A stretch of DNA of 64,000 bases from Clostridiales bacterium (lineage in GTDB: Bacteria; Bacillota; Clostridia; Christensenellales; Aristaeellaceae), in contig SVGP01000004.1 in NCBI GenBank assembly GCA_015056255.1, forward strand, positions 62,001 through 126,000, given 5' to 3'. Shown here piece by piece: positions 51,973 to 60,823 of the stretch. Under the pieces are notes generated by a model, which made no database searches, was not told the origin of the DNA, and saw nothing but the letters and a program-made list of their open reading frames with translations. Position 1 is the first letter of the stretch. Every line of letters starts with the position of its first letter. The position numbers and the translations under genes were made by a program.

Positions 51973-52522
51973 CAATGCGGAAATGTTCATGAACAGCCGC
52001 GAAGCGCTTCTTCAGGCGGATGGAAGCGTATTGATTTGGTATGACGGTTTCCAAAATGGGGAAATGCCCGAAAGTATGCAGGTTACCGTGAAAAGCCATA
52101 CTACGGTAGAAGGCGATGTTCAGACGTTTGACGATATTGAGTTTGACATTCATCTTTGCGAGTCGGACAGGGAAATCCGATTGATTCCAGAGAATGCAGA
52201 AATTGGCGATGATTTTACGCTCCTGTCCGCAGAAATCAGTTTTACGAAAATTCGCGGTTATTTCTCTTGTGAATATCTTTCGAAAAACAAGGATAATTCC
52301 GTGATGGTCTTTCTTTATACGGTAAAGGATGGATGCAAAGATAAGGAAATCACATCCGGGAACAGATATATTGATGTGACACGGAACAAAGATGATACGT
52401 ATCGGCTGTATTCTGAGATCCAGTCCCTCGATGAAATTCCAGAGGAAGTGATTATCGAGGTCAGAGAGGGATTCACTGATTCCGTAATCGGGAGCATGAT
52501 ATGCAAAACAGAAATGAAATAA
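51944..52522 (+). pseudogene. remnant of a DUF4179-like anti-sigma partner protein
   Basis: Open frame of 192 codons (MDYWVSVIFDNAEMF... to ...MICKTEMK) with no ribosome-binding site. It overlaps the end of the truncated sigma gene in another frame. The composition (alternating beta strands, many Asp/Glu, no membrane helix) fits the extracytoplasmic C-terminal part of DUF4179-type proteins that are usually encoded just after such ECF sigma genes in Clostridia. The N-terminal sigma-binding and membrane parts are missing. The assignment is mainly by position and general look. Confidence 0.4.
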
Positions 52523-52600
52523 CGAAGTTATGAAATAAAGGAGCTGTTGCACAAATGTCCTTAGATCATCAACAACCTCTGACATAAGCTGTTTGCGTCC

Positions 52601-52646
52601 TTGGCTCTCCCTCCGGGAGAGCTGTCGGCGCAGCCGACTGAGAGGG
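52601..52646. repeat. family B repeat fragment
   Basis: TTGGCTCTCC, CTCCGGGAGAG, GTCGGCGCAGCCGAC and TGAGAGGG: the usual left unit of family B. A partial right end may lie at 52690-52730. The 52523-52791 gap shows nothing else. Confidence 0.7.
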
Positions 52647-52791
52647 TCTGTTCTGCGCATCTGTTTATTAGCAGCAGGACAAGCATGGATCCCCCCTTGA
52701 CTTTCCCAAGAGAAGAGCCAATGGGGGATAAAAGAATCATTTAGGATAATCATGCCCAAATGGCTTTCTGAAACCTTTGTTGATTGGCTGC

Positions 52792-53505
52792 TTATGAAAA
52801 TGCATTTTCGAGATATTTTATAAGATCGTTGTAATTTCCGTGCTGATAGCAGGAAATATCGCGCCCGTCCTTGTTGAGCAGGCAGTCCGTGATGAGAAAC
52901 ACATGGATGCCTGCTTTTTCCGCGGCGGCGTCTTCAATCGCATCGTTTCCGACCATGAGGCATTCGTCCGCATTCAGGCCGTTTTTTTCGAGAATTTCCG
53001 TGTAATAGGCCGGGTTGGGCTTGCAGAAATGGGAGTTTTCGTAGGACGTGATGTAAGAAAAATCGTCGGGATTCACGCCCGCCCACGTCATACGGTTTTT
53101 CTGCGCGATCATGGGGAAAATCGGATTGGAGGCTAAAATCAGGTTCACGCCCTTTTCCTTTAAAAAGGATACGACCTTCGAAGCGTTTTCGGTATAGCCG
53201 CAGGCGACCTTGGCATTTGCGAATTCGTTTTTGTAAAAATCCTCAAAGACCGGCTCGTCTTTCCGGCCATTTTCAGGAAAAATGGCGGTGAACGTTTTCC
53301 AGAAAGCTTCTTCGTTGGTTTCGCTTCCGCCGTTTTTGACCATAGAGCCAGTGCCTGCCCAGATGGCGGAAATCAGCTTTTCAGCGTCGTAGCCGTGAGG
53401 AGCTAAGCGTTTTGCAAGATTTTTGAAGTAGAGCTTGGTAAATGCGTCCTGATCCATCGGAAGAAGCGTCCCGTCGAGATCGAAAAATACATTCTTGATA
53501 TTCAT
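52792..53505 (-). CDS. HAD family hydrolase
   Basis: Protein of 237 residues, probable phosphatase of the haloacid dehalogenase superfamily. Motif I with the nucleophile Asp is FFDLDGTLL at residues 7-15, motif II is LILASNP near residue 130, the motif III Lys lies in the FCKPNPAYY region near residue 165, and motif IV is MVGNDAIEDAAAEKAG near residue 190. A helical cap sits between motifs I and II (about 20-110), as in subfamily IA. The substrate is unknown. AAGGAG precedes the start. It lies 16 bases after the MFS gene, so they form an operon. Confidence 0.9.
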   Translation of the reverse strand: MNIKNVFFDLDGTLLPMDQDAFTKLYFKNLAKRLAPHGYDAEKLISAIWAGTGSMVKNGGSETNEEAFWKTFTAIFPENGRKDEPVFEDFYKNEFANAKVACGYTENASKVVSFLKEKGVNLILASNPIFPMIAQKNRMTWAGVNPDDFSYITSYENSHFCKPNPAYYTEILEKNGLNADECLMVGNDAIEDAAAEKAGIHVFLITDCLLNKDGRDISCYQHGNYNDLIKYLENAFS

Positions 53506-53521
53506 TGTTTTCTCCTTATAT

Positions 53522-54703
53522 TCATTCGTTTCTATAAAATGCATACATGCATATTGCCGACAGGAAAAACGCTGCAAACCCGAACACAAACGGAAGCTTT
53601 GCGCCAAGCTCATAGATAAAGCCCGCGAGGGCGGATCCGAAAATGGAGCCGAACGATTTTACGGAATTGAACGCGCCCATGACGAGGTTGCTGTTTTCGC
53701 CCTTGCCGAGCGCGGCGGTTTTATTCTGAATAAGCGGGAGCGATACAAAGTAGAACGCGAAGAAAACGACGTTTACAATAATAAAAGGAACCATGCCCGA
53801 TACGAAGATTACGCCGATCATCGATACCGTGCATACAGCCATCACACCCGTTAAGTAGAACGAGGCGTTTTTCTTTTTCATGATCCAAAGACACAGTGTA
53901 CCGTTTGCGATGAGCGAAATCACGCCCAAAGCCGCCTTGATTACGCCGTTGTAGCCGGAGGACAGACCAAATTGATCCCGAAGATAGAAATTGAAGCACT
54001 GCTCAAAGGCGATGTAGCCGAGGTTCGAAAGGCCGTACACGAGGAAAATGAGCGCAATGAATTTCGTCATAAACCGCCTGCACTGATAAATCGCGCTGAA
54101 TGGATTGCACGAACCCGCCAGCATTCTGGGCGTGAGCTTTTCAAGCCCCGTCTCGCGGTCGTTTTCCAGAAACAGATAATGAAGCACCGAGGTACCCGCA
54201 AGCGTGAGCACCTGAAGCCAGACCGACCAATACACATTAATTTCGCCGATCATACCGCCCACGAAATAGCCGAATGAAGCAGAAACCGCCTGAACCGTCG
54301 CGTTGACGGCAAGGTTTTTTCCTCGGTTTTTGTCATCCGATACATTGACCGTGTATGTGAGAAACGAAACATACGAACCGCCGATGAATATGCCCGCAAA
54401 CATGCGCGCCAGAAGAAACTGAATCTCCGTCTGGGCAAGCCCGAAGAAAATCTGCCCGACCGCATATCCGATTCCGCAGATCAGCATAACGGTTTTACTC
54501 GAAATATATCCCGCAATCTTGCCCCAGAACGGCGAAAACAGAAAGTTCATCAGCATCATGGCAGCCATCGCCAGGCCGAACATGTAATCATTTAGGCCCA
54601 GATCCACTATAATGGTAGGCGTAACCGGATGCACAAAATTGGCAGCCATGTTGAATACAAAAAGAATGACGAAGAAAAGGGGCGTTCGTGATTTAAGTTT
54701 CAA
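53522..54703 (-). CDS. MFS transporter
   Basis: Major facilitator permease of 393 residues with 12 hydrophobic helices. It begins MKLKSRTPLFFVILFVF; the loop between helices 2 and 3 has SPFWGKIAGYISSKTV, which corresponds to motif A of the family. The start codon is a TTG with only a weak ribosome-binding site, preceded by an extended -10 promoter. Cargo cannot be named. It is followed closely by the HAD gene. Confidence 0.9.
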   Translation of the reverse strand: MKLKSRTPLFFVILFVFNMAANFVHPVTPTIIVDLGLNDYMFGLAMAAMMLMNFLFSPFWGKIAGYISSKTVMLICGIGYAVGQIFFGLAQTEIQFLLARMFAGIFIGGSYVSFLTYTVNVSDDKNRGKNLAVNATVQAVSASFGYFVGGMIGEINVYWSVWLQVLTLAGTSVLHYLFLENDRETGLEKLTPRMLAGSCNPFSAIYQCRRFMTKFIALIFLVYGLSNLGYIAFEQCFNFYLRDQFGLSSGYNGVIKAALGVISLIANGTLCLWIMKKKNASFYLTGVMAVCTVSMIGVIFVSGMVPFIIVNVVFFAFYFVSLPLIQNKTAALGKGENSNLVMGAFNSVKSFGSIFGSALAGFIYELGAKLPFVFGFAAFFLSAICMYAFYRNE

Positions 54704-54739
54704 AACTGCATCGCTCTTTTCTTAAGTATATTTATAGAA

Positions 54740-54748
54740 ATTATAGCA
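54740..54748 (-). promoter_or_regulatory. extended -10 promoter of the MFS-HAD operon
   Basis: Minus strand TGCTATAAT (TG-n-TATAAT); no good -35 is present. Confidence 0.55.
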
Positions 54749-54813
54749 TCGTTTATGAATGAAAACAAGAACATTCATGTTACCCGAGTTCGCGCGGAGT
54801 ATGATTTTATGTA

Positions 54814-54830
54814 CCGTGATATTATCACGG
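54814..54830. promoter_or_regulatory. palindromic operator before the rhodanese/CoA-disulfide reductase genes
   Basis: Perfect palindrome CCGTGATATTATCACGG (8-base arms, one central base). It overlaps TGATATTAT, a possible extended -10, and lies 57 bases before the rhodanese start. A sulfur- or redox-sensing repressor is a reasonable guess; its gene is not in the window. Confidence 0.6.
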
Positions 54831-54887
54831 AAAGTTCACGCTCATTCTGCTATCATAAAGATACAAGGAAAACACGGAGGTGTGTAT

Positions 54888-55208
54888 ATGAGCTTTTTCG
54901 ATTTTTTCAAACAGCCCGATGTGAATCAGGGCGTTAATGAATACCAAAAAACTTCCAATGCCGTTCTTCTGGATGTACGAACGCCTGCGGAATACCGAAG
55001 CGGTCATATCCCGGGAAGCAAGAATATTTCTTTGGATGCCATTGACAGCGTAGGCTCTGTCGCAGAAAATAAAGATACGGCGCTGTATGTGTATTGCCAA
55101 TCCGGTGCGCGGAGCCGTCAAGCGGCGGGACTCCTTAGACAGATGGGCTATACGAACGTGAACAATATCGGCGGCATTGCCGCCTATGCAGGAAAGGTGG
55201 AACGATAA
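54888..55208 (+). CDS. single-domain rhodanese-like sulfurtransferase
   Basis: Protein of 106 residues, one rhodanese domain. LLDVRTPAEYRSGHIPGSKNI is the N-terminal CH2A-type region and the active loop is CQSGARSR with the catalytic Cys near residue 70. It should carry a persulfide sulfur between small thiols and proteins. The start at 54888 is set by CGGAGGTG 8 bases upstream; the frame stays open further up but crosses the operator. It ends one base before the CoA-disulfide reductase start, so they are co-transcribed. Confidence 0.92.
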   Translation: MSFFDFFKQPDVNQGVNEYQKTSNAVLLDVRTPAEYRSGHIPGSKNISLDAIDSVGSVAENKDTALYVYCQSGARSRQAAGLLRQMGYTNVNNIGGIAAYAGKVER

Positions 55209-55209
55209 C

Positions 55210-56901
55210 ATGAAGGTTGTAATCGTAGGCGGCGTAGCAGGAGGAGCAACTGCCGCGGCAAGAATCCGCAGACTGGATGAGCAGGCTGAAATCGTGGTAT
55301 TCGAGCGTTCAGGCTATGTTTCATACGCCAACTGCGGTTTGCCTTATTATATCGGCGGCGTTATTGAAGATGCTGAGGATTTGACATTGCAGACCCCGGA
55401 GAGCTTTTTCAGACGCTTTCGCATACAGATGAAAGTGCGCCATGAAGTCACGGCGATTAACCCAGATCATAAAACCGTGGCAGTTAAGAATCTGGAGACG
55501 GGCGAATCCTTTTATGAGAGCTACGACAAGCTTCTGCTTTCTCCCGGCGCAAAGCCCGTCCGGCCCAATCTGCCAGGCATTGACAGCGACAGAATATTTA
55601 CCCTGCGCACGGTGGAGGACACGCTGCGCATCAGAAATTATGTCGACCAATATCAGCCCCGATCGGCTGTCCTGGTAGGCGGAGGCTTCATCGGCGTTGA
55701 GGTGGCTGAAAACCTGCGTCATCGCGGAATCGATGTGACGCTTGTGGAACTGGGCAAGCAGCTGCTCACGCCCTTCGACGCAGATATGGCGGCTTTCATC
55801 CACGCAGAAATGCGCAAACAGGGCGTAAAGCTGGCATTGGGACACATGGTGAAAGGCTTTGAAGAAAAGGCTGACGGTGTAAAAGTGCTCATTGAAAATG
55901 CCGCGCCCCTTCGCGCGGATTTGGTGGTGCTTGCCATTGGCGTCAGTCCCGAATCATCGCTTGCCAAAGAAGCCGGACTTGCGCTCGGCCTTAAGGGCAG
56001 CATTTTAGTAAATGACAGAATGGAAACCTCCGCGCCCGATATTTATGCTGTGGGCGATGCGGTACAGGTGAAGCATTCTGTCACCGGCAACGACGCGCTC
56101 ATTGCATTGGCGGGGCCTGCGAACAAGCAGGGCCGAATTGCGGCGGACAATATCTGCGGAGGCGACAGCCGATATCTTGGCAGTCAGGGAAGCTCTGTAC
56201 TCAAGGTGTTCGATCTGACCGCCGCCACCACCGGCGTCAACGAGACCAATGCCCGTGCGTCCGGTCTGAATGCGGACGCTGTGATTCTTTCGCCCATGAG
56301 TCATGCGGGCTACTATCCGGGCGGCAAGGTGATGACGATGAAGGTGGTCTTTGAAAAAGGGACCGATCGGCTGCTTGGCGCTCAGATCGTTGGATACGAG
56401 GGCGTGGACAAGCGTATCGACGTGGTGGCTGCTGCTATTCACGCCGGAATGAAGGCAGCTCAGCTGAAGGATTTGGATTTGGCCTATGCGCCGCCCTATT
56501 CTTCCGCAAAGGATCCCATAAACATGGCGGGCTTCATGATTGAAAACATTTCAAGCGGCATCCTGAAGCAGTGGCGCCTGGAGGATGCGGCAGGGCTGCC
56601 TCGTGATGGAAGCGTTACGCTGCTGGACACCAGAACCGAAGGCGAATATGCCCGCGGACACATCGAGGGCTTTAAAAACATCCCTGTTGACGAGCTGCGC
56701 AATCGACTGGATGAGGTTGAAAAAGGAAAGCCGGTTTATGTAATCTGCCAAAGCGGCTTGAGAAGCTACATTGCCAGCCGCATTCTGGAGGGGAACGGCT
56801 ATGAAACCTACAATTTTTCCGGAGGCTTCCGGTTTTACGATGCGGTCATGAATGACCGCGCGATGATCGAAACTGCTTATGCCTGCGGTATGGATAAGTG
56901 A
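55210..56901 (+). CDS. CoA-disulfide/persulfide reductase with C-terminal rhodanese domain
   Basis: Flavoprotein of 563 residues of the CoADR-RHD (Npsr-like) type. FAD-binding GGVAGGATAAARIRRLDE near residue 8, the redox-active Cys in SYANCGLPYYIGG near residue 43, NAD(P)H-binding VLVGGGFIGVEVAENLR near residue 155 and the second FAD motif DIYAVGDAV near residue 280. The C-terminal rhodanese domain (about 465-560) has the catalytic Cys in VICQSGLRSY. Such enzymes reduce CoA persulfides, polysulfide or CoA disulfide with NAD(P)H. Together with the upstream rhodanese it suggests reactive sulfur handling. Confidence 0.95.
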   Translation: MKVVIVGGVAGGATAAARIRRLDEQAEIVVFERSGYVSYANCGLPYYIGGVIEDAEDLTLQTPESFFRRFRIQMKVRHEVTAINPDHKTVAVKNLETGESFYESYDKLLLSPGAKPVRPNLPGIDSDRIFTLRTVEDTLRIRNYVDQYQPRSAVLVGGGFIGVEVAENLRHRGIDVTLVELGKQLLTPFDADMAAFIHAEMRKQGVKLALGHMVKGFEEKADGVKVLIENAAPLRADLVVLAIGVSPESSLAKEAGLALGLKGSILVNDRMETSAPDIYAVGDAVQVKHSVTGNDALIALAGPANKQGRIAADNICGGDSRYLGSQGSSVLKVFDLTAATTGVNETNARASGLNADAVILSPMSHAGYYPGGKVMTMKVVFEKGTDRLLGAQIVGYEGVDKRIDVVAAAIHAGMKAAQLKDLDLAYAPPYSSAKDPINMAGFMIENISSGILKQWRLEDAAGLPRDGSVTLLDTRTEGEYARGHIEGFKNIPVDELRNRLDEVEKGKPVYVICQSGLRSYIASRILEGNGYETYNFSGGFRFYDAVMNDRAMIETAYACGMDK

Positions 56902-56971
56902 AATTGGCGAAATGACCTTCCTTCATACGATTTGACGAAAAAATAGCAATAATGCCTGACTTTAGTTTTTT

Positions 56972-57484
56972 CACGATATAGCATCAAGTGATATCACACA
57001 TTCCTCCTGCGCCTCAAGCATTCGCAGGAATACCTCAATTCGCCGTTTGTGGTCAGTCTTGTCCTTTTTTTTCCTCGATGCTACGGATCTTCTCGCTGTG
57101 CTTCTCATGCTCCGCAGCCAGTGCATCGTATTCCTTCTGATACTCCTCCTGATCTCTTCGCACCCTGGAGTTTTCCTTGACTAGCTTCCTGACACGCTCC
57201 GCCATGCCCAGCGCCTGATTCTGTAGCCTTGTTACGATCCTATCAAGTTCGCTCGTGTCAAGTACTTCATCCAGAACCTCGCGGCAAACGGCGAAGATAG
57301 CCTCCTTTTCAGAAGTGAATTTCTGCATCACGCTGGCGAAGGCTTTCTCCAACTCATCCTGAGTCACATGTGTCGTCTTGCATTTCTTATCACCTTCGGT
57401 GACAGCTCCCCCAGAGGGAGAGCCAAGGGATGGGGACGGCAATCTCTCAGTAAGAATTTTTGACTTTGACAGCTTCCTTTGCAC
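56972..57484 (-). pseudogene. large serine recombinase, C-terminal remnant with frameshift
   Basis: The part THVTQDELEKAFASVMQKF, VCREVLDEVLDTSELDRI, MAERVRKLVKENSRVRRDQEEY and AAEHEKHSEKI is the coiled-coil and C-terminal region of large serine recombinases carried on Clostridial mobile elements. In the main frame it stops at 57053; a run of eight A's (minus strand, near 57065) appears to be one base too long, since dropping one base gives EEKKDKTDHKRRIEVFLRM and continues to 56972. The catalytic N-terminal domain is gone: upstream codons derive from the family B repeat at 57391-57430, which probably inserted or recombined there. Confidence 0.65.
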
Positions 57485-57490
57485 AAGGGA
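57391..57490. repeat. family B repeat units over the recombinase remnant
   Basis: CACCTTCGGTGACAGCTCCC, CCAGAGGGAGAGCC at 57391-57426, and AGCTTCCTTTGCACAAGGGA at 57471-57490. Confidence 0.7.
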
Positions 57491-57551
57491 TATAAAGTAT
57501 AGGGAATATCTTGAGGTTTCATATAGTTCATTTCAGAACGGTGTTGTATGA

Positions 57552-57592
57552 AAAAAGCTTTCGGACACAAATGATCCGAAAGCTTTTTTTTA
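57552..57592. terminator. bidirectional terminator after the Gfo/Idh/MocA gene
   Basis: AAGCTTTCGGA and TCCGAAAGCTT around a 9-base loop, with A6 on one side and T8 on the other. It is placed just past the stop of the minus-strand dehydrogenase. Confidence 0.9.
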
Positions 57593-57595
57593 TCC

Positions 57596-58837
57596 TTAAT
57601 TCAGAACATATTCTCCGGTTGCGAACGATTCTCTCTTCTGGAGCCACTTGCCTTCTGTGAAATCCGGGATTGGAACGGGCATGCCGCCCATGGCTGCGGA
57701 CTGCTCGGAGAGGGCTGTGATGACCATCCAGCTGGCGGTGTCATAGGTGTCGATCGGGGGGCATTCGTTTTTCTGAACGCTTTCGATAAAGGCGCGAAGC
57801 ACCAGATAGTCCATGCCGCCGTGGCCGCCTCTCAAGCCGAATTCCTCATATTCTTTCCAGAGAGGGTGCTCGTATTCCTTCATGTAGGGCTCGTCGCTTT
57901 CCCAAGTGTGTGTCCAATGGTTGGGATCACTGACGGTTCTGCCGTCAATATAGATGCCCCTGTTGTCCTCCTGCCAGATGCCCTTGGTGCCCTGCACGCG
58001 GCCGCCTCTGGAATAGGGGCGGGGGAGAGTGCAGTCGTGGGTTAATACGATGGTTTCGCCGTTTGCGCACTTGATCAGGGTAGTCATGATATCTCCCTGA
58101 TTAACCTGAGCCTTTGCCAAGGGAGAATCCGCGCGGTTGGCTTCGAGCCACTCATGAAGGCCTGCGGCCTTGGAGGCCATGGCAACCAGACTTACCATGC
58201 GGTTTCCGCGGTTGATGGACAGATATTCGCAGATCGGGCCGAGCTCATGGGTCGGGTAGAGCTCCGCGTTGCGCTTAAGAAAATGTCTCTGGCGATAGTG
58301 ACGGTTGATATCGCCCAGACCGATTTCGTCTCTTAAATCGTGCTGATAGCCGCCCTGACAGTGGACGAGCGTTCCGAAAACGCCCTGCTTGACCATGTTG
58401 AGAAGCGTCATTTCTTCTTTGCCGTAGCAGCAGTTTTCAAGCATCATGCACTCGATGCCGGTCTCTTCCTTCGTGCGCACAAGCTTCCAGCATTCCTCAA
58501 CGCTCGTTGCGCCGCCGACTTCGATGGCGACCTTCTTTCCGCACTTCATGGCGGCTACGGCGATTTCAATATGGGTTTCCCAGCTGGTGAACACGCAGAC
58601 GGCGTCTACGTCCTCGCGGCAAACGACTTTTCTATAGTCGGTTTCGCCGTCGGGGCGATAGGGGCGATGCTTTTCGATCAGATCCTGACCCGTTTTCACG
58701 CGATCCTCATACACGTCGCACACGCATGTGACCTCGACATCCGGCATCTGAATCAGCGTTTCCGTCTGTCCGCGTCCGCGTCCGCCAAGACCAATGATGC
58801 CCAAACGAACTGTTGCGCCTTTTTCACCCATCTTCAT
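57596..58837 (-). CDS. Gfo/Idh/MocA family oxidoreductase
   Basis: Protein of 413 residues, cytosolic NAD(P)-dependent sugar or inositol dehydrogenase-like enzyme. The Rossmann nucleotide loop GIIGLGGRGRGQTETLI is near residue 13; VCVFTSWETHIEIAVAAMKCGKKVAIEVGGATS corresponds to the cofactor-side conserved region where relatives have an EKP motif; here it reads IEVGG. The C-terminal alpha/beta sheet domain (about 140-400) carries the substrate site, with HDLRDEIGLGDINRHYR and GHGGMDYLVLRAF. Such variants with the DYLVLRAF motif occur among glycoside-processing dehydrogenases (including GH109-like). AGGAGG precedes the ATG. It is probably in an operon with the two genes upstream. Confidence 0.9.
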   Translation of the reverse strand: MKMGEKGATVRLGIIGLGGRGRGQTETLIQMPDVEVTCVCDVYEDRVKTGQDLIEKHRPYRPDGETDYRKVVCREDVDAVCVFTSWETHIEIAVAAMKCGKKVAIEVGGATSVEECWKLVRTKEETGIECMMLENCCYGKEEMTLLNMVKQGVFGTLVHCQGGYQHDLRDEIGLGDINRHYRQRHFLKRNAELYPTHELGPICEYLSINRGNRMVSLVAMASKAAGLHEWLEANRADSPLAKAQVNQGDIMTTLIKCANGETIVLTHDCTLPRPYSRGGRVQGTKGIWQEDNRGIYIDGRTVSDPNHWTHTWESDEPYMKEYEHPLWKEYEEFGLRGGHGGMDYLVLRAFIESVQKNECPPIDTYDTASWMVITALSEQSAAMGGMPVPIPDFTEGKWLQKRESFATGEYVLN

Positions 58838-58900
58838 ATGATGTTGCCTCCTGATGCTTTTCTTCCATTGTATATAGTTTATAATAAAAATGCAAGTGTA

Positions 58901-60775
58901 TTACGGTTCAAGCACATAGGTTCCAAGGGTGACTTCCTTGGCCTCAGCGCCATTTTTGAGCTGGGCGCGGATGGTGATGGTACCGCTTCCGCTGACGTTA
59001 AACTCCGCAGGTATCTGATAGGCATTCAGAATTTTAAAAGTTGAGCCTTTCTGAACAAGCGTAACGCTTGTGATTTCCCAACCGCCCGTGTCGCCGCTTT
59101 GATCGACGGTGAATTTCCCGGGCGCATACTGAACGACGATGGCCGGATATTCGCGGCACGCAAAGGCTTTTACATCGTTTGTGTTGAGCGCGTAGGTATC
59201 GCTGGCCAGAATTGACGCCTCATCCGCCTTGGGGGTGTCGGAAGAGGCTTGCGTCTGATCCGCCGTTTGAGATTCATCGGGCAATTGAAGATCGGGCGTT
59301 TCTTCCTCCTTGGCTTTGGGTGTGGGGTCGATCAGCATAAGCTCTGCAAGCGCTTCTTCGTCCATGAGATAGCGCAGGGGCTTGCTTATATATGCGCCGT
59401 CAATCTGGAAAAGCGGCGTTTCGAGTGTGAAGCCGTTTGGGAAACCAGCGCGGAGGCGCCATGCGCCAGTGTCGTCTGAAAGCTGCACATAGGCTTCTGC
59501 GGTTTTAGTGTTTTCGGCAGTTCTCAGAATCTCTGTTCCTTCGAGAATACTGATCGCGGTGCCCGCTGCGGTGTTTTCGTGATTCCTGGGATTTACAGTG
59601 ATTTTCCCGGTTTTGCGCTGATATTTGAAGGTGAGGGACGCGGTTTTCTGCGCATTTTCGGGCAGAGTAAACTTGTATTCGCCGCTTTTATTGGTAATTA
59701 CAATGCCTGCGGCTTCCGACAGATGCATTTCGGCTTCCAATTCAACGGAATCGCGCTTTTCATCGACGCGCATAAGGAGGGTAACGATCTTGCCGTCGCT
59801 GTTTTTTTCCTGACAGATAATTACGCGCGGGCCGTTCAGGTTTTGAATTTCGATGGCGCCGGAGGAGTTGAAAAGGCGCAAATTTACCGAGGCGTTTTTC
59901 ATAAGATGAAGAAATTCGAGGCTTACGGTTTCGTGATCTATCTGGCCGATTACATCGATTGCGGTTTCGCCCGATTCCACGCTGATTCCGGCGTAGTTTC
60001 CGGTCTTCGCATTTGCGTAAATGGAGGCCTCGCTGTCATCAATCGGGCGCAGGTCGATCTTACCGTTTGAAAGGCCGATGGTGGTTGCGGTGGGATCATC
60101 TTCGCCTTTGGAGGCTGCGAGAAGATAGCCTGTGCCGTTTCCGAGCACGTCCTTCGTTTCCATGGCGTAGATTGCTCCGTCCTGACGCAGGATATTTTCA
60201 AAGGTATCGTTGCATACGCGGCAGGTGTATTTGACGAGGCCCAGCTGGCTTTCGGTGGGCTGAACCGTGATTTCGCCGTCGTTTAGACGGTGCGAGCCTT
60301 TGTAGGCCCATTGGCAGTGCTTGCAGTAGCGGATATGCCATTTTTCATCGTACTGCTGCCACTGACCATAATCGTGCGCCAACGTGTCGACTTCAAGGGT
60401 TTCCACCTGACCGCAGTCCGGACACGTGCGGGAATTCAGACCTGTCTGGCGGCAGGATGCTCTGCGAACAACCTCATATTCACCCCAGGCATGGGTAGGA
60501 TTCTTTTCGCCCTCCGTGAAGGTATAAAGGTAGCTGCATAACGTACATTCGTATTTGACCGTTGCAGGCGCCTGACAGGTGGCCTTCGTGCGCGAAGAGG
60601 TCAAATTATGCGCGTCCGAGCGCGATTGATTGCACAGGGAGCACACGGCGGTGTGGCTGCTTTCGCCGTTGTTGGTGTATTTCCATTTGTGCTCGCAATC
60701 TTCCGAAAACGCAGTAAAAGCCAGCGGCAGGCAGACAATAAATACCAATAACAGAATGAACCGAATGCGTTTCAA
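58901..60775 (-). CDS. exported Cys-rich repeat protein
   Basis: Protein of 624 residues. The TTG start at 60775 is set by AGGGAGGTG 6 bases upstream; the GTG 9 bases earlier lies within that site. A signal peptide (about 1-25, LLLVFIVCLPLAFTAFS) is followed by five CxxC-centred repeats (about 28-200: CSLCNQ, CTLCSY, CPDCGQ, CKHCQW, CRVCND), each with nearby His/Trp, like the small zinc-ribbon repeats of some Clostridial surface proteins. The region 205-480 is beta-rich, then a Pro/Glu/Gln/Thr-rich linker (about 485-530, with EEETPDLQLPDESQTADQ) leads to a C-terminal beta-sandwich (about 540-624). No sortase motif seen. Confidence 0.75.
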   Translation of the reverse strand: MKRIRFILLLVFIVCLPLAFTAFSEDCEHKWKYTNNGESSHTAVCSLCNQSRSDAHNLTSSRTKATCQAPATVKYECTLCSYLYTFTEGEKNPTHAWGEYEVVRRASCRQTGLNSRTCPDCGQVETLEVDTLAHDYGQWQQYDEKWHIRYCKHCQWAYKGSHRLNDGEITVQPTESQLGLVKYTCRVCNDTFENILRQDGAIYAMETKDVLGNGTGYLLAASKGEDDPTATTIGLSNGKIDLRPIDDSEASIYANAKTGNYAGISVESGETAIDVIGQIDHETVSLEFLHLMKNASVNLRLFNSSGAIEIQNLNGPRVIICQEKNSDGKIVTLLMRVDEKRDSVELEAEMHLSEAAGIVITNKSGEYKFTLPENAQKTASLTFKYQRKTGKITVNPRNHENTAAGTAISILEGTEILRTAENTKTAEAYVQLSDDTGAWRLRAGFPNGFTLETPLFQIDGAYISKPLRYLMDEEALAELMLIDPTPKAKEEETPDLQLPDESQTADQTQASSDTPKADEASILASDTYALNTNDVKAFACREYPAIVVQYAPGKFTVDQSGDTGGWEITSVTLVQKGSTFKILNAYQIPAEFNVSGSGTITIRAQLKNGAEAKEVTLGTYVLEP

Positions 60776-60823
60776 ATGAAACACCTCCCTGCTTATGTAA
60801 AACGTTCAAATGAAATGATGAAT

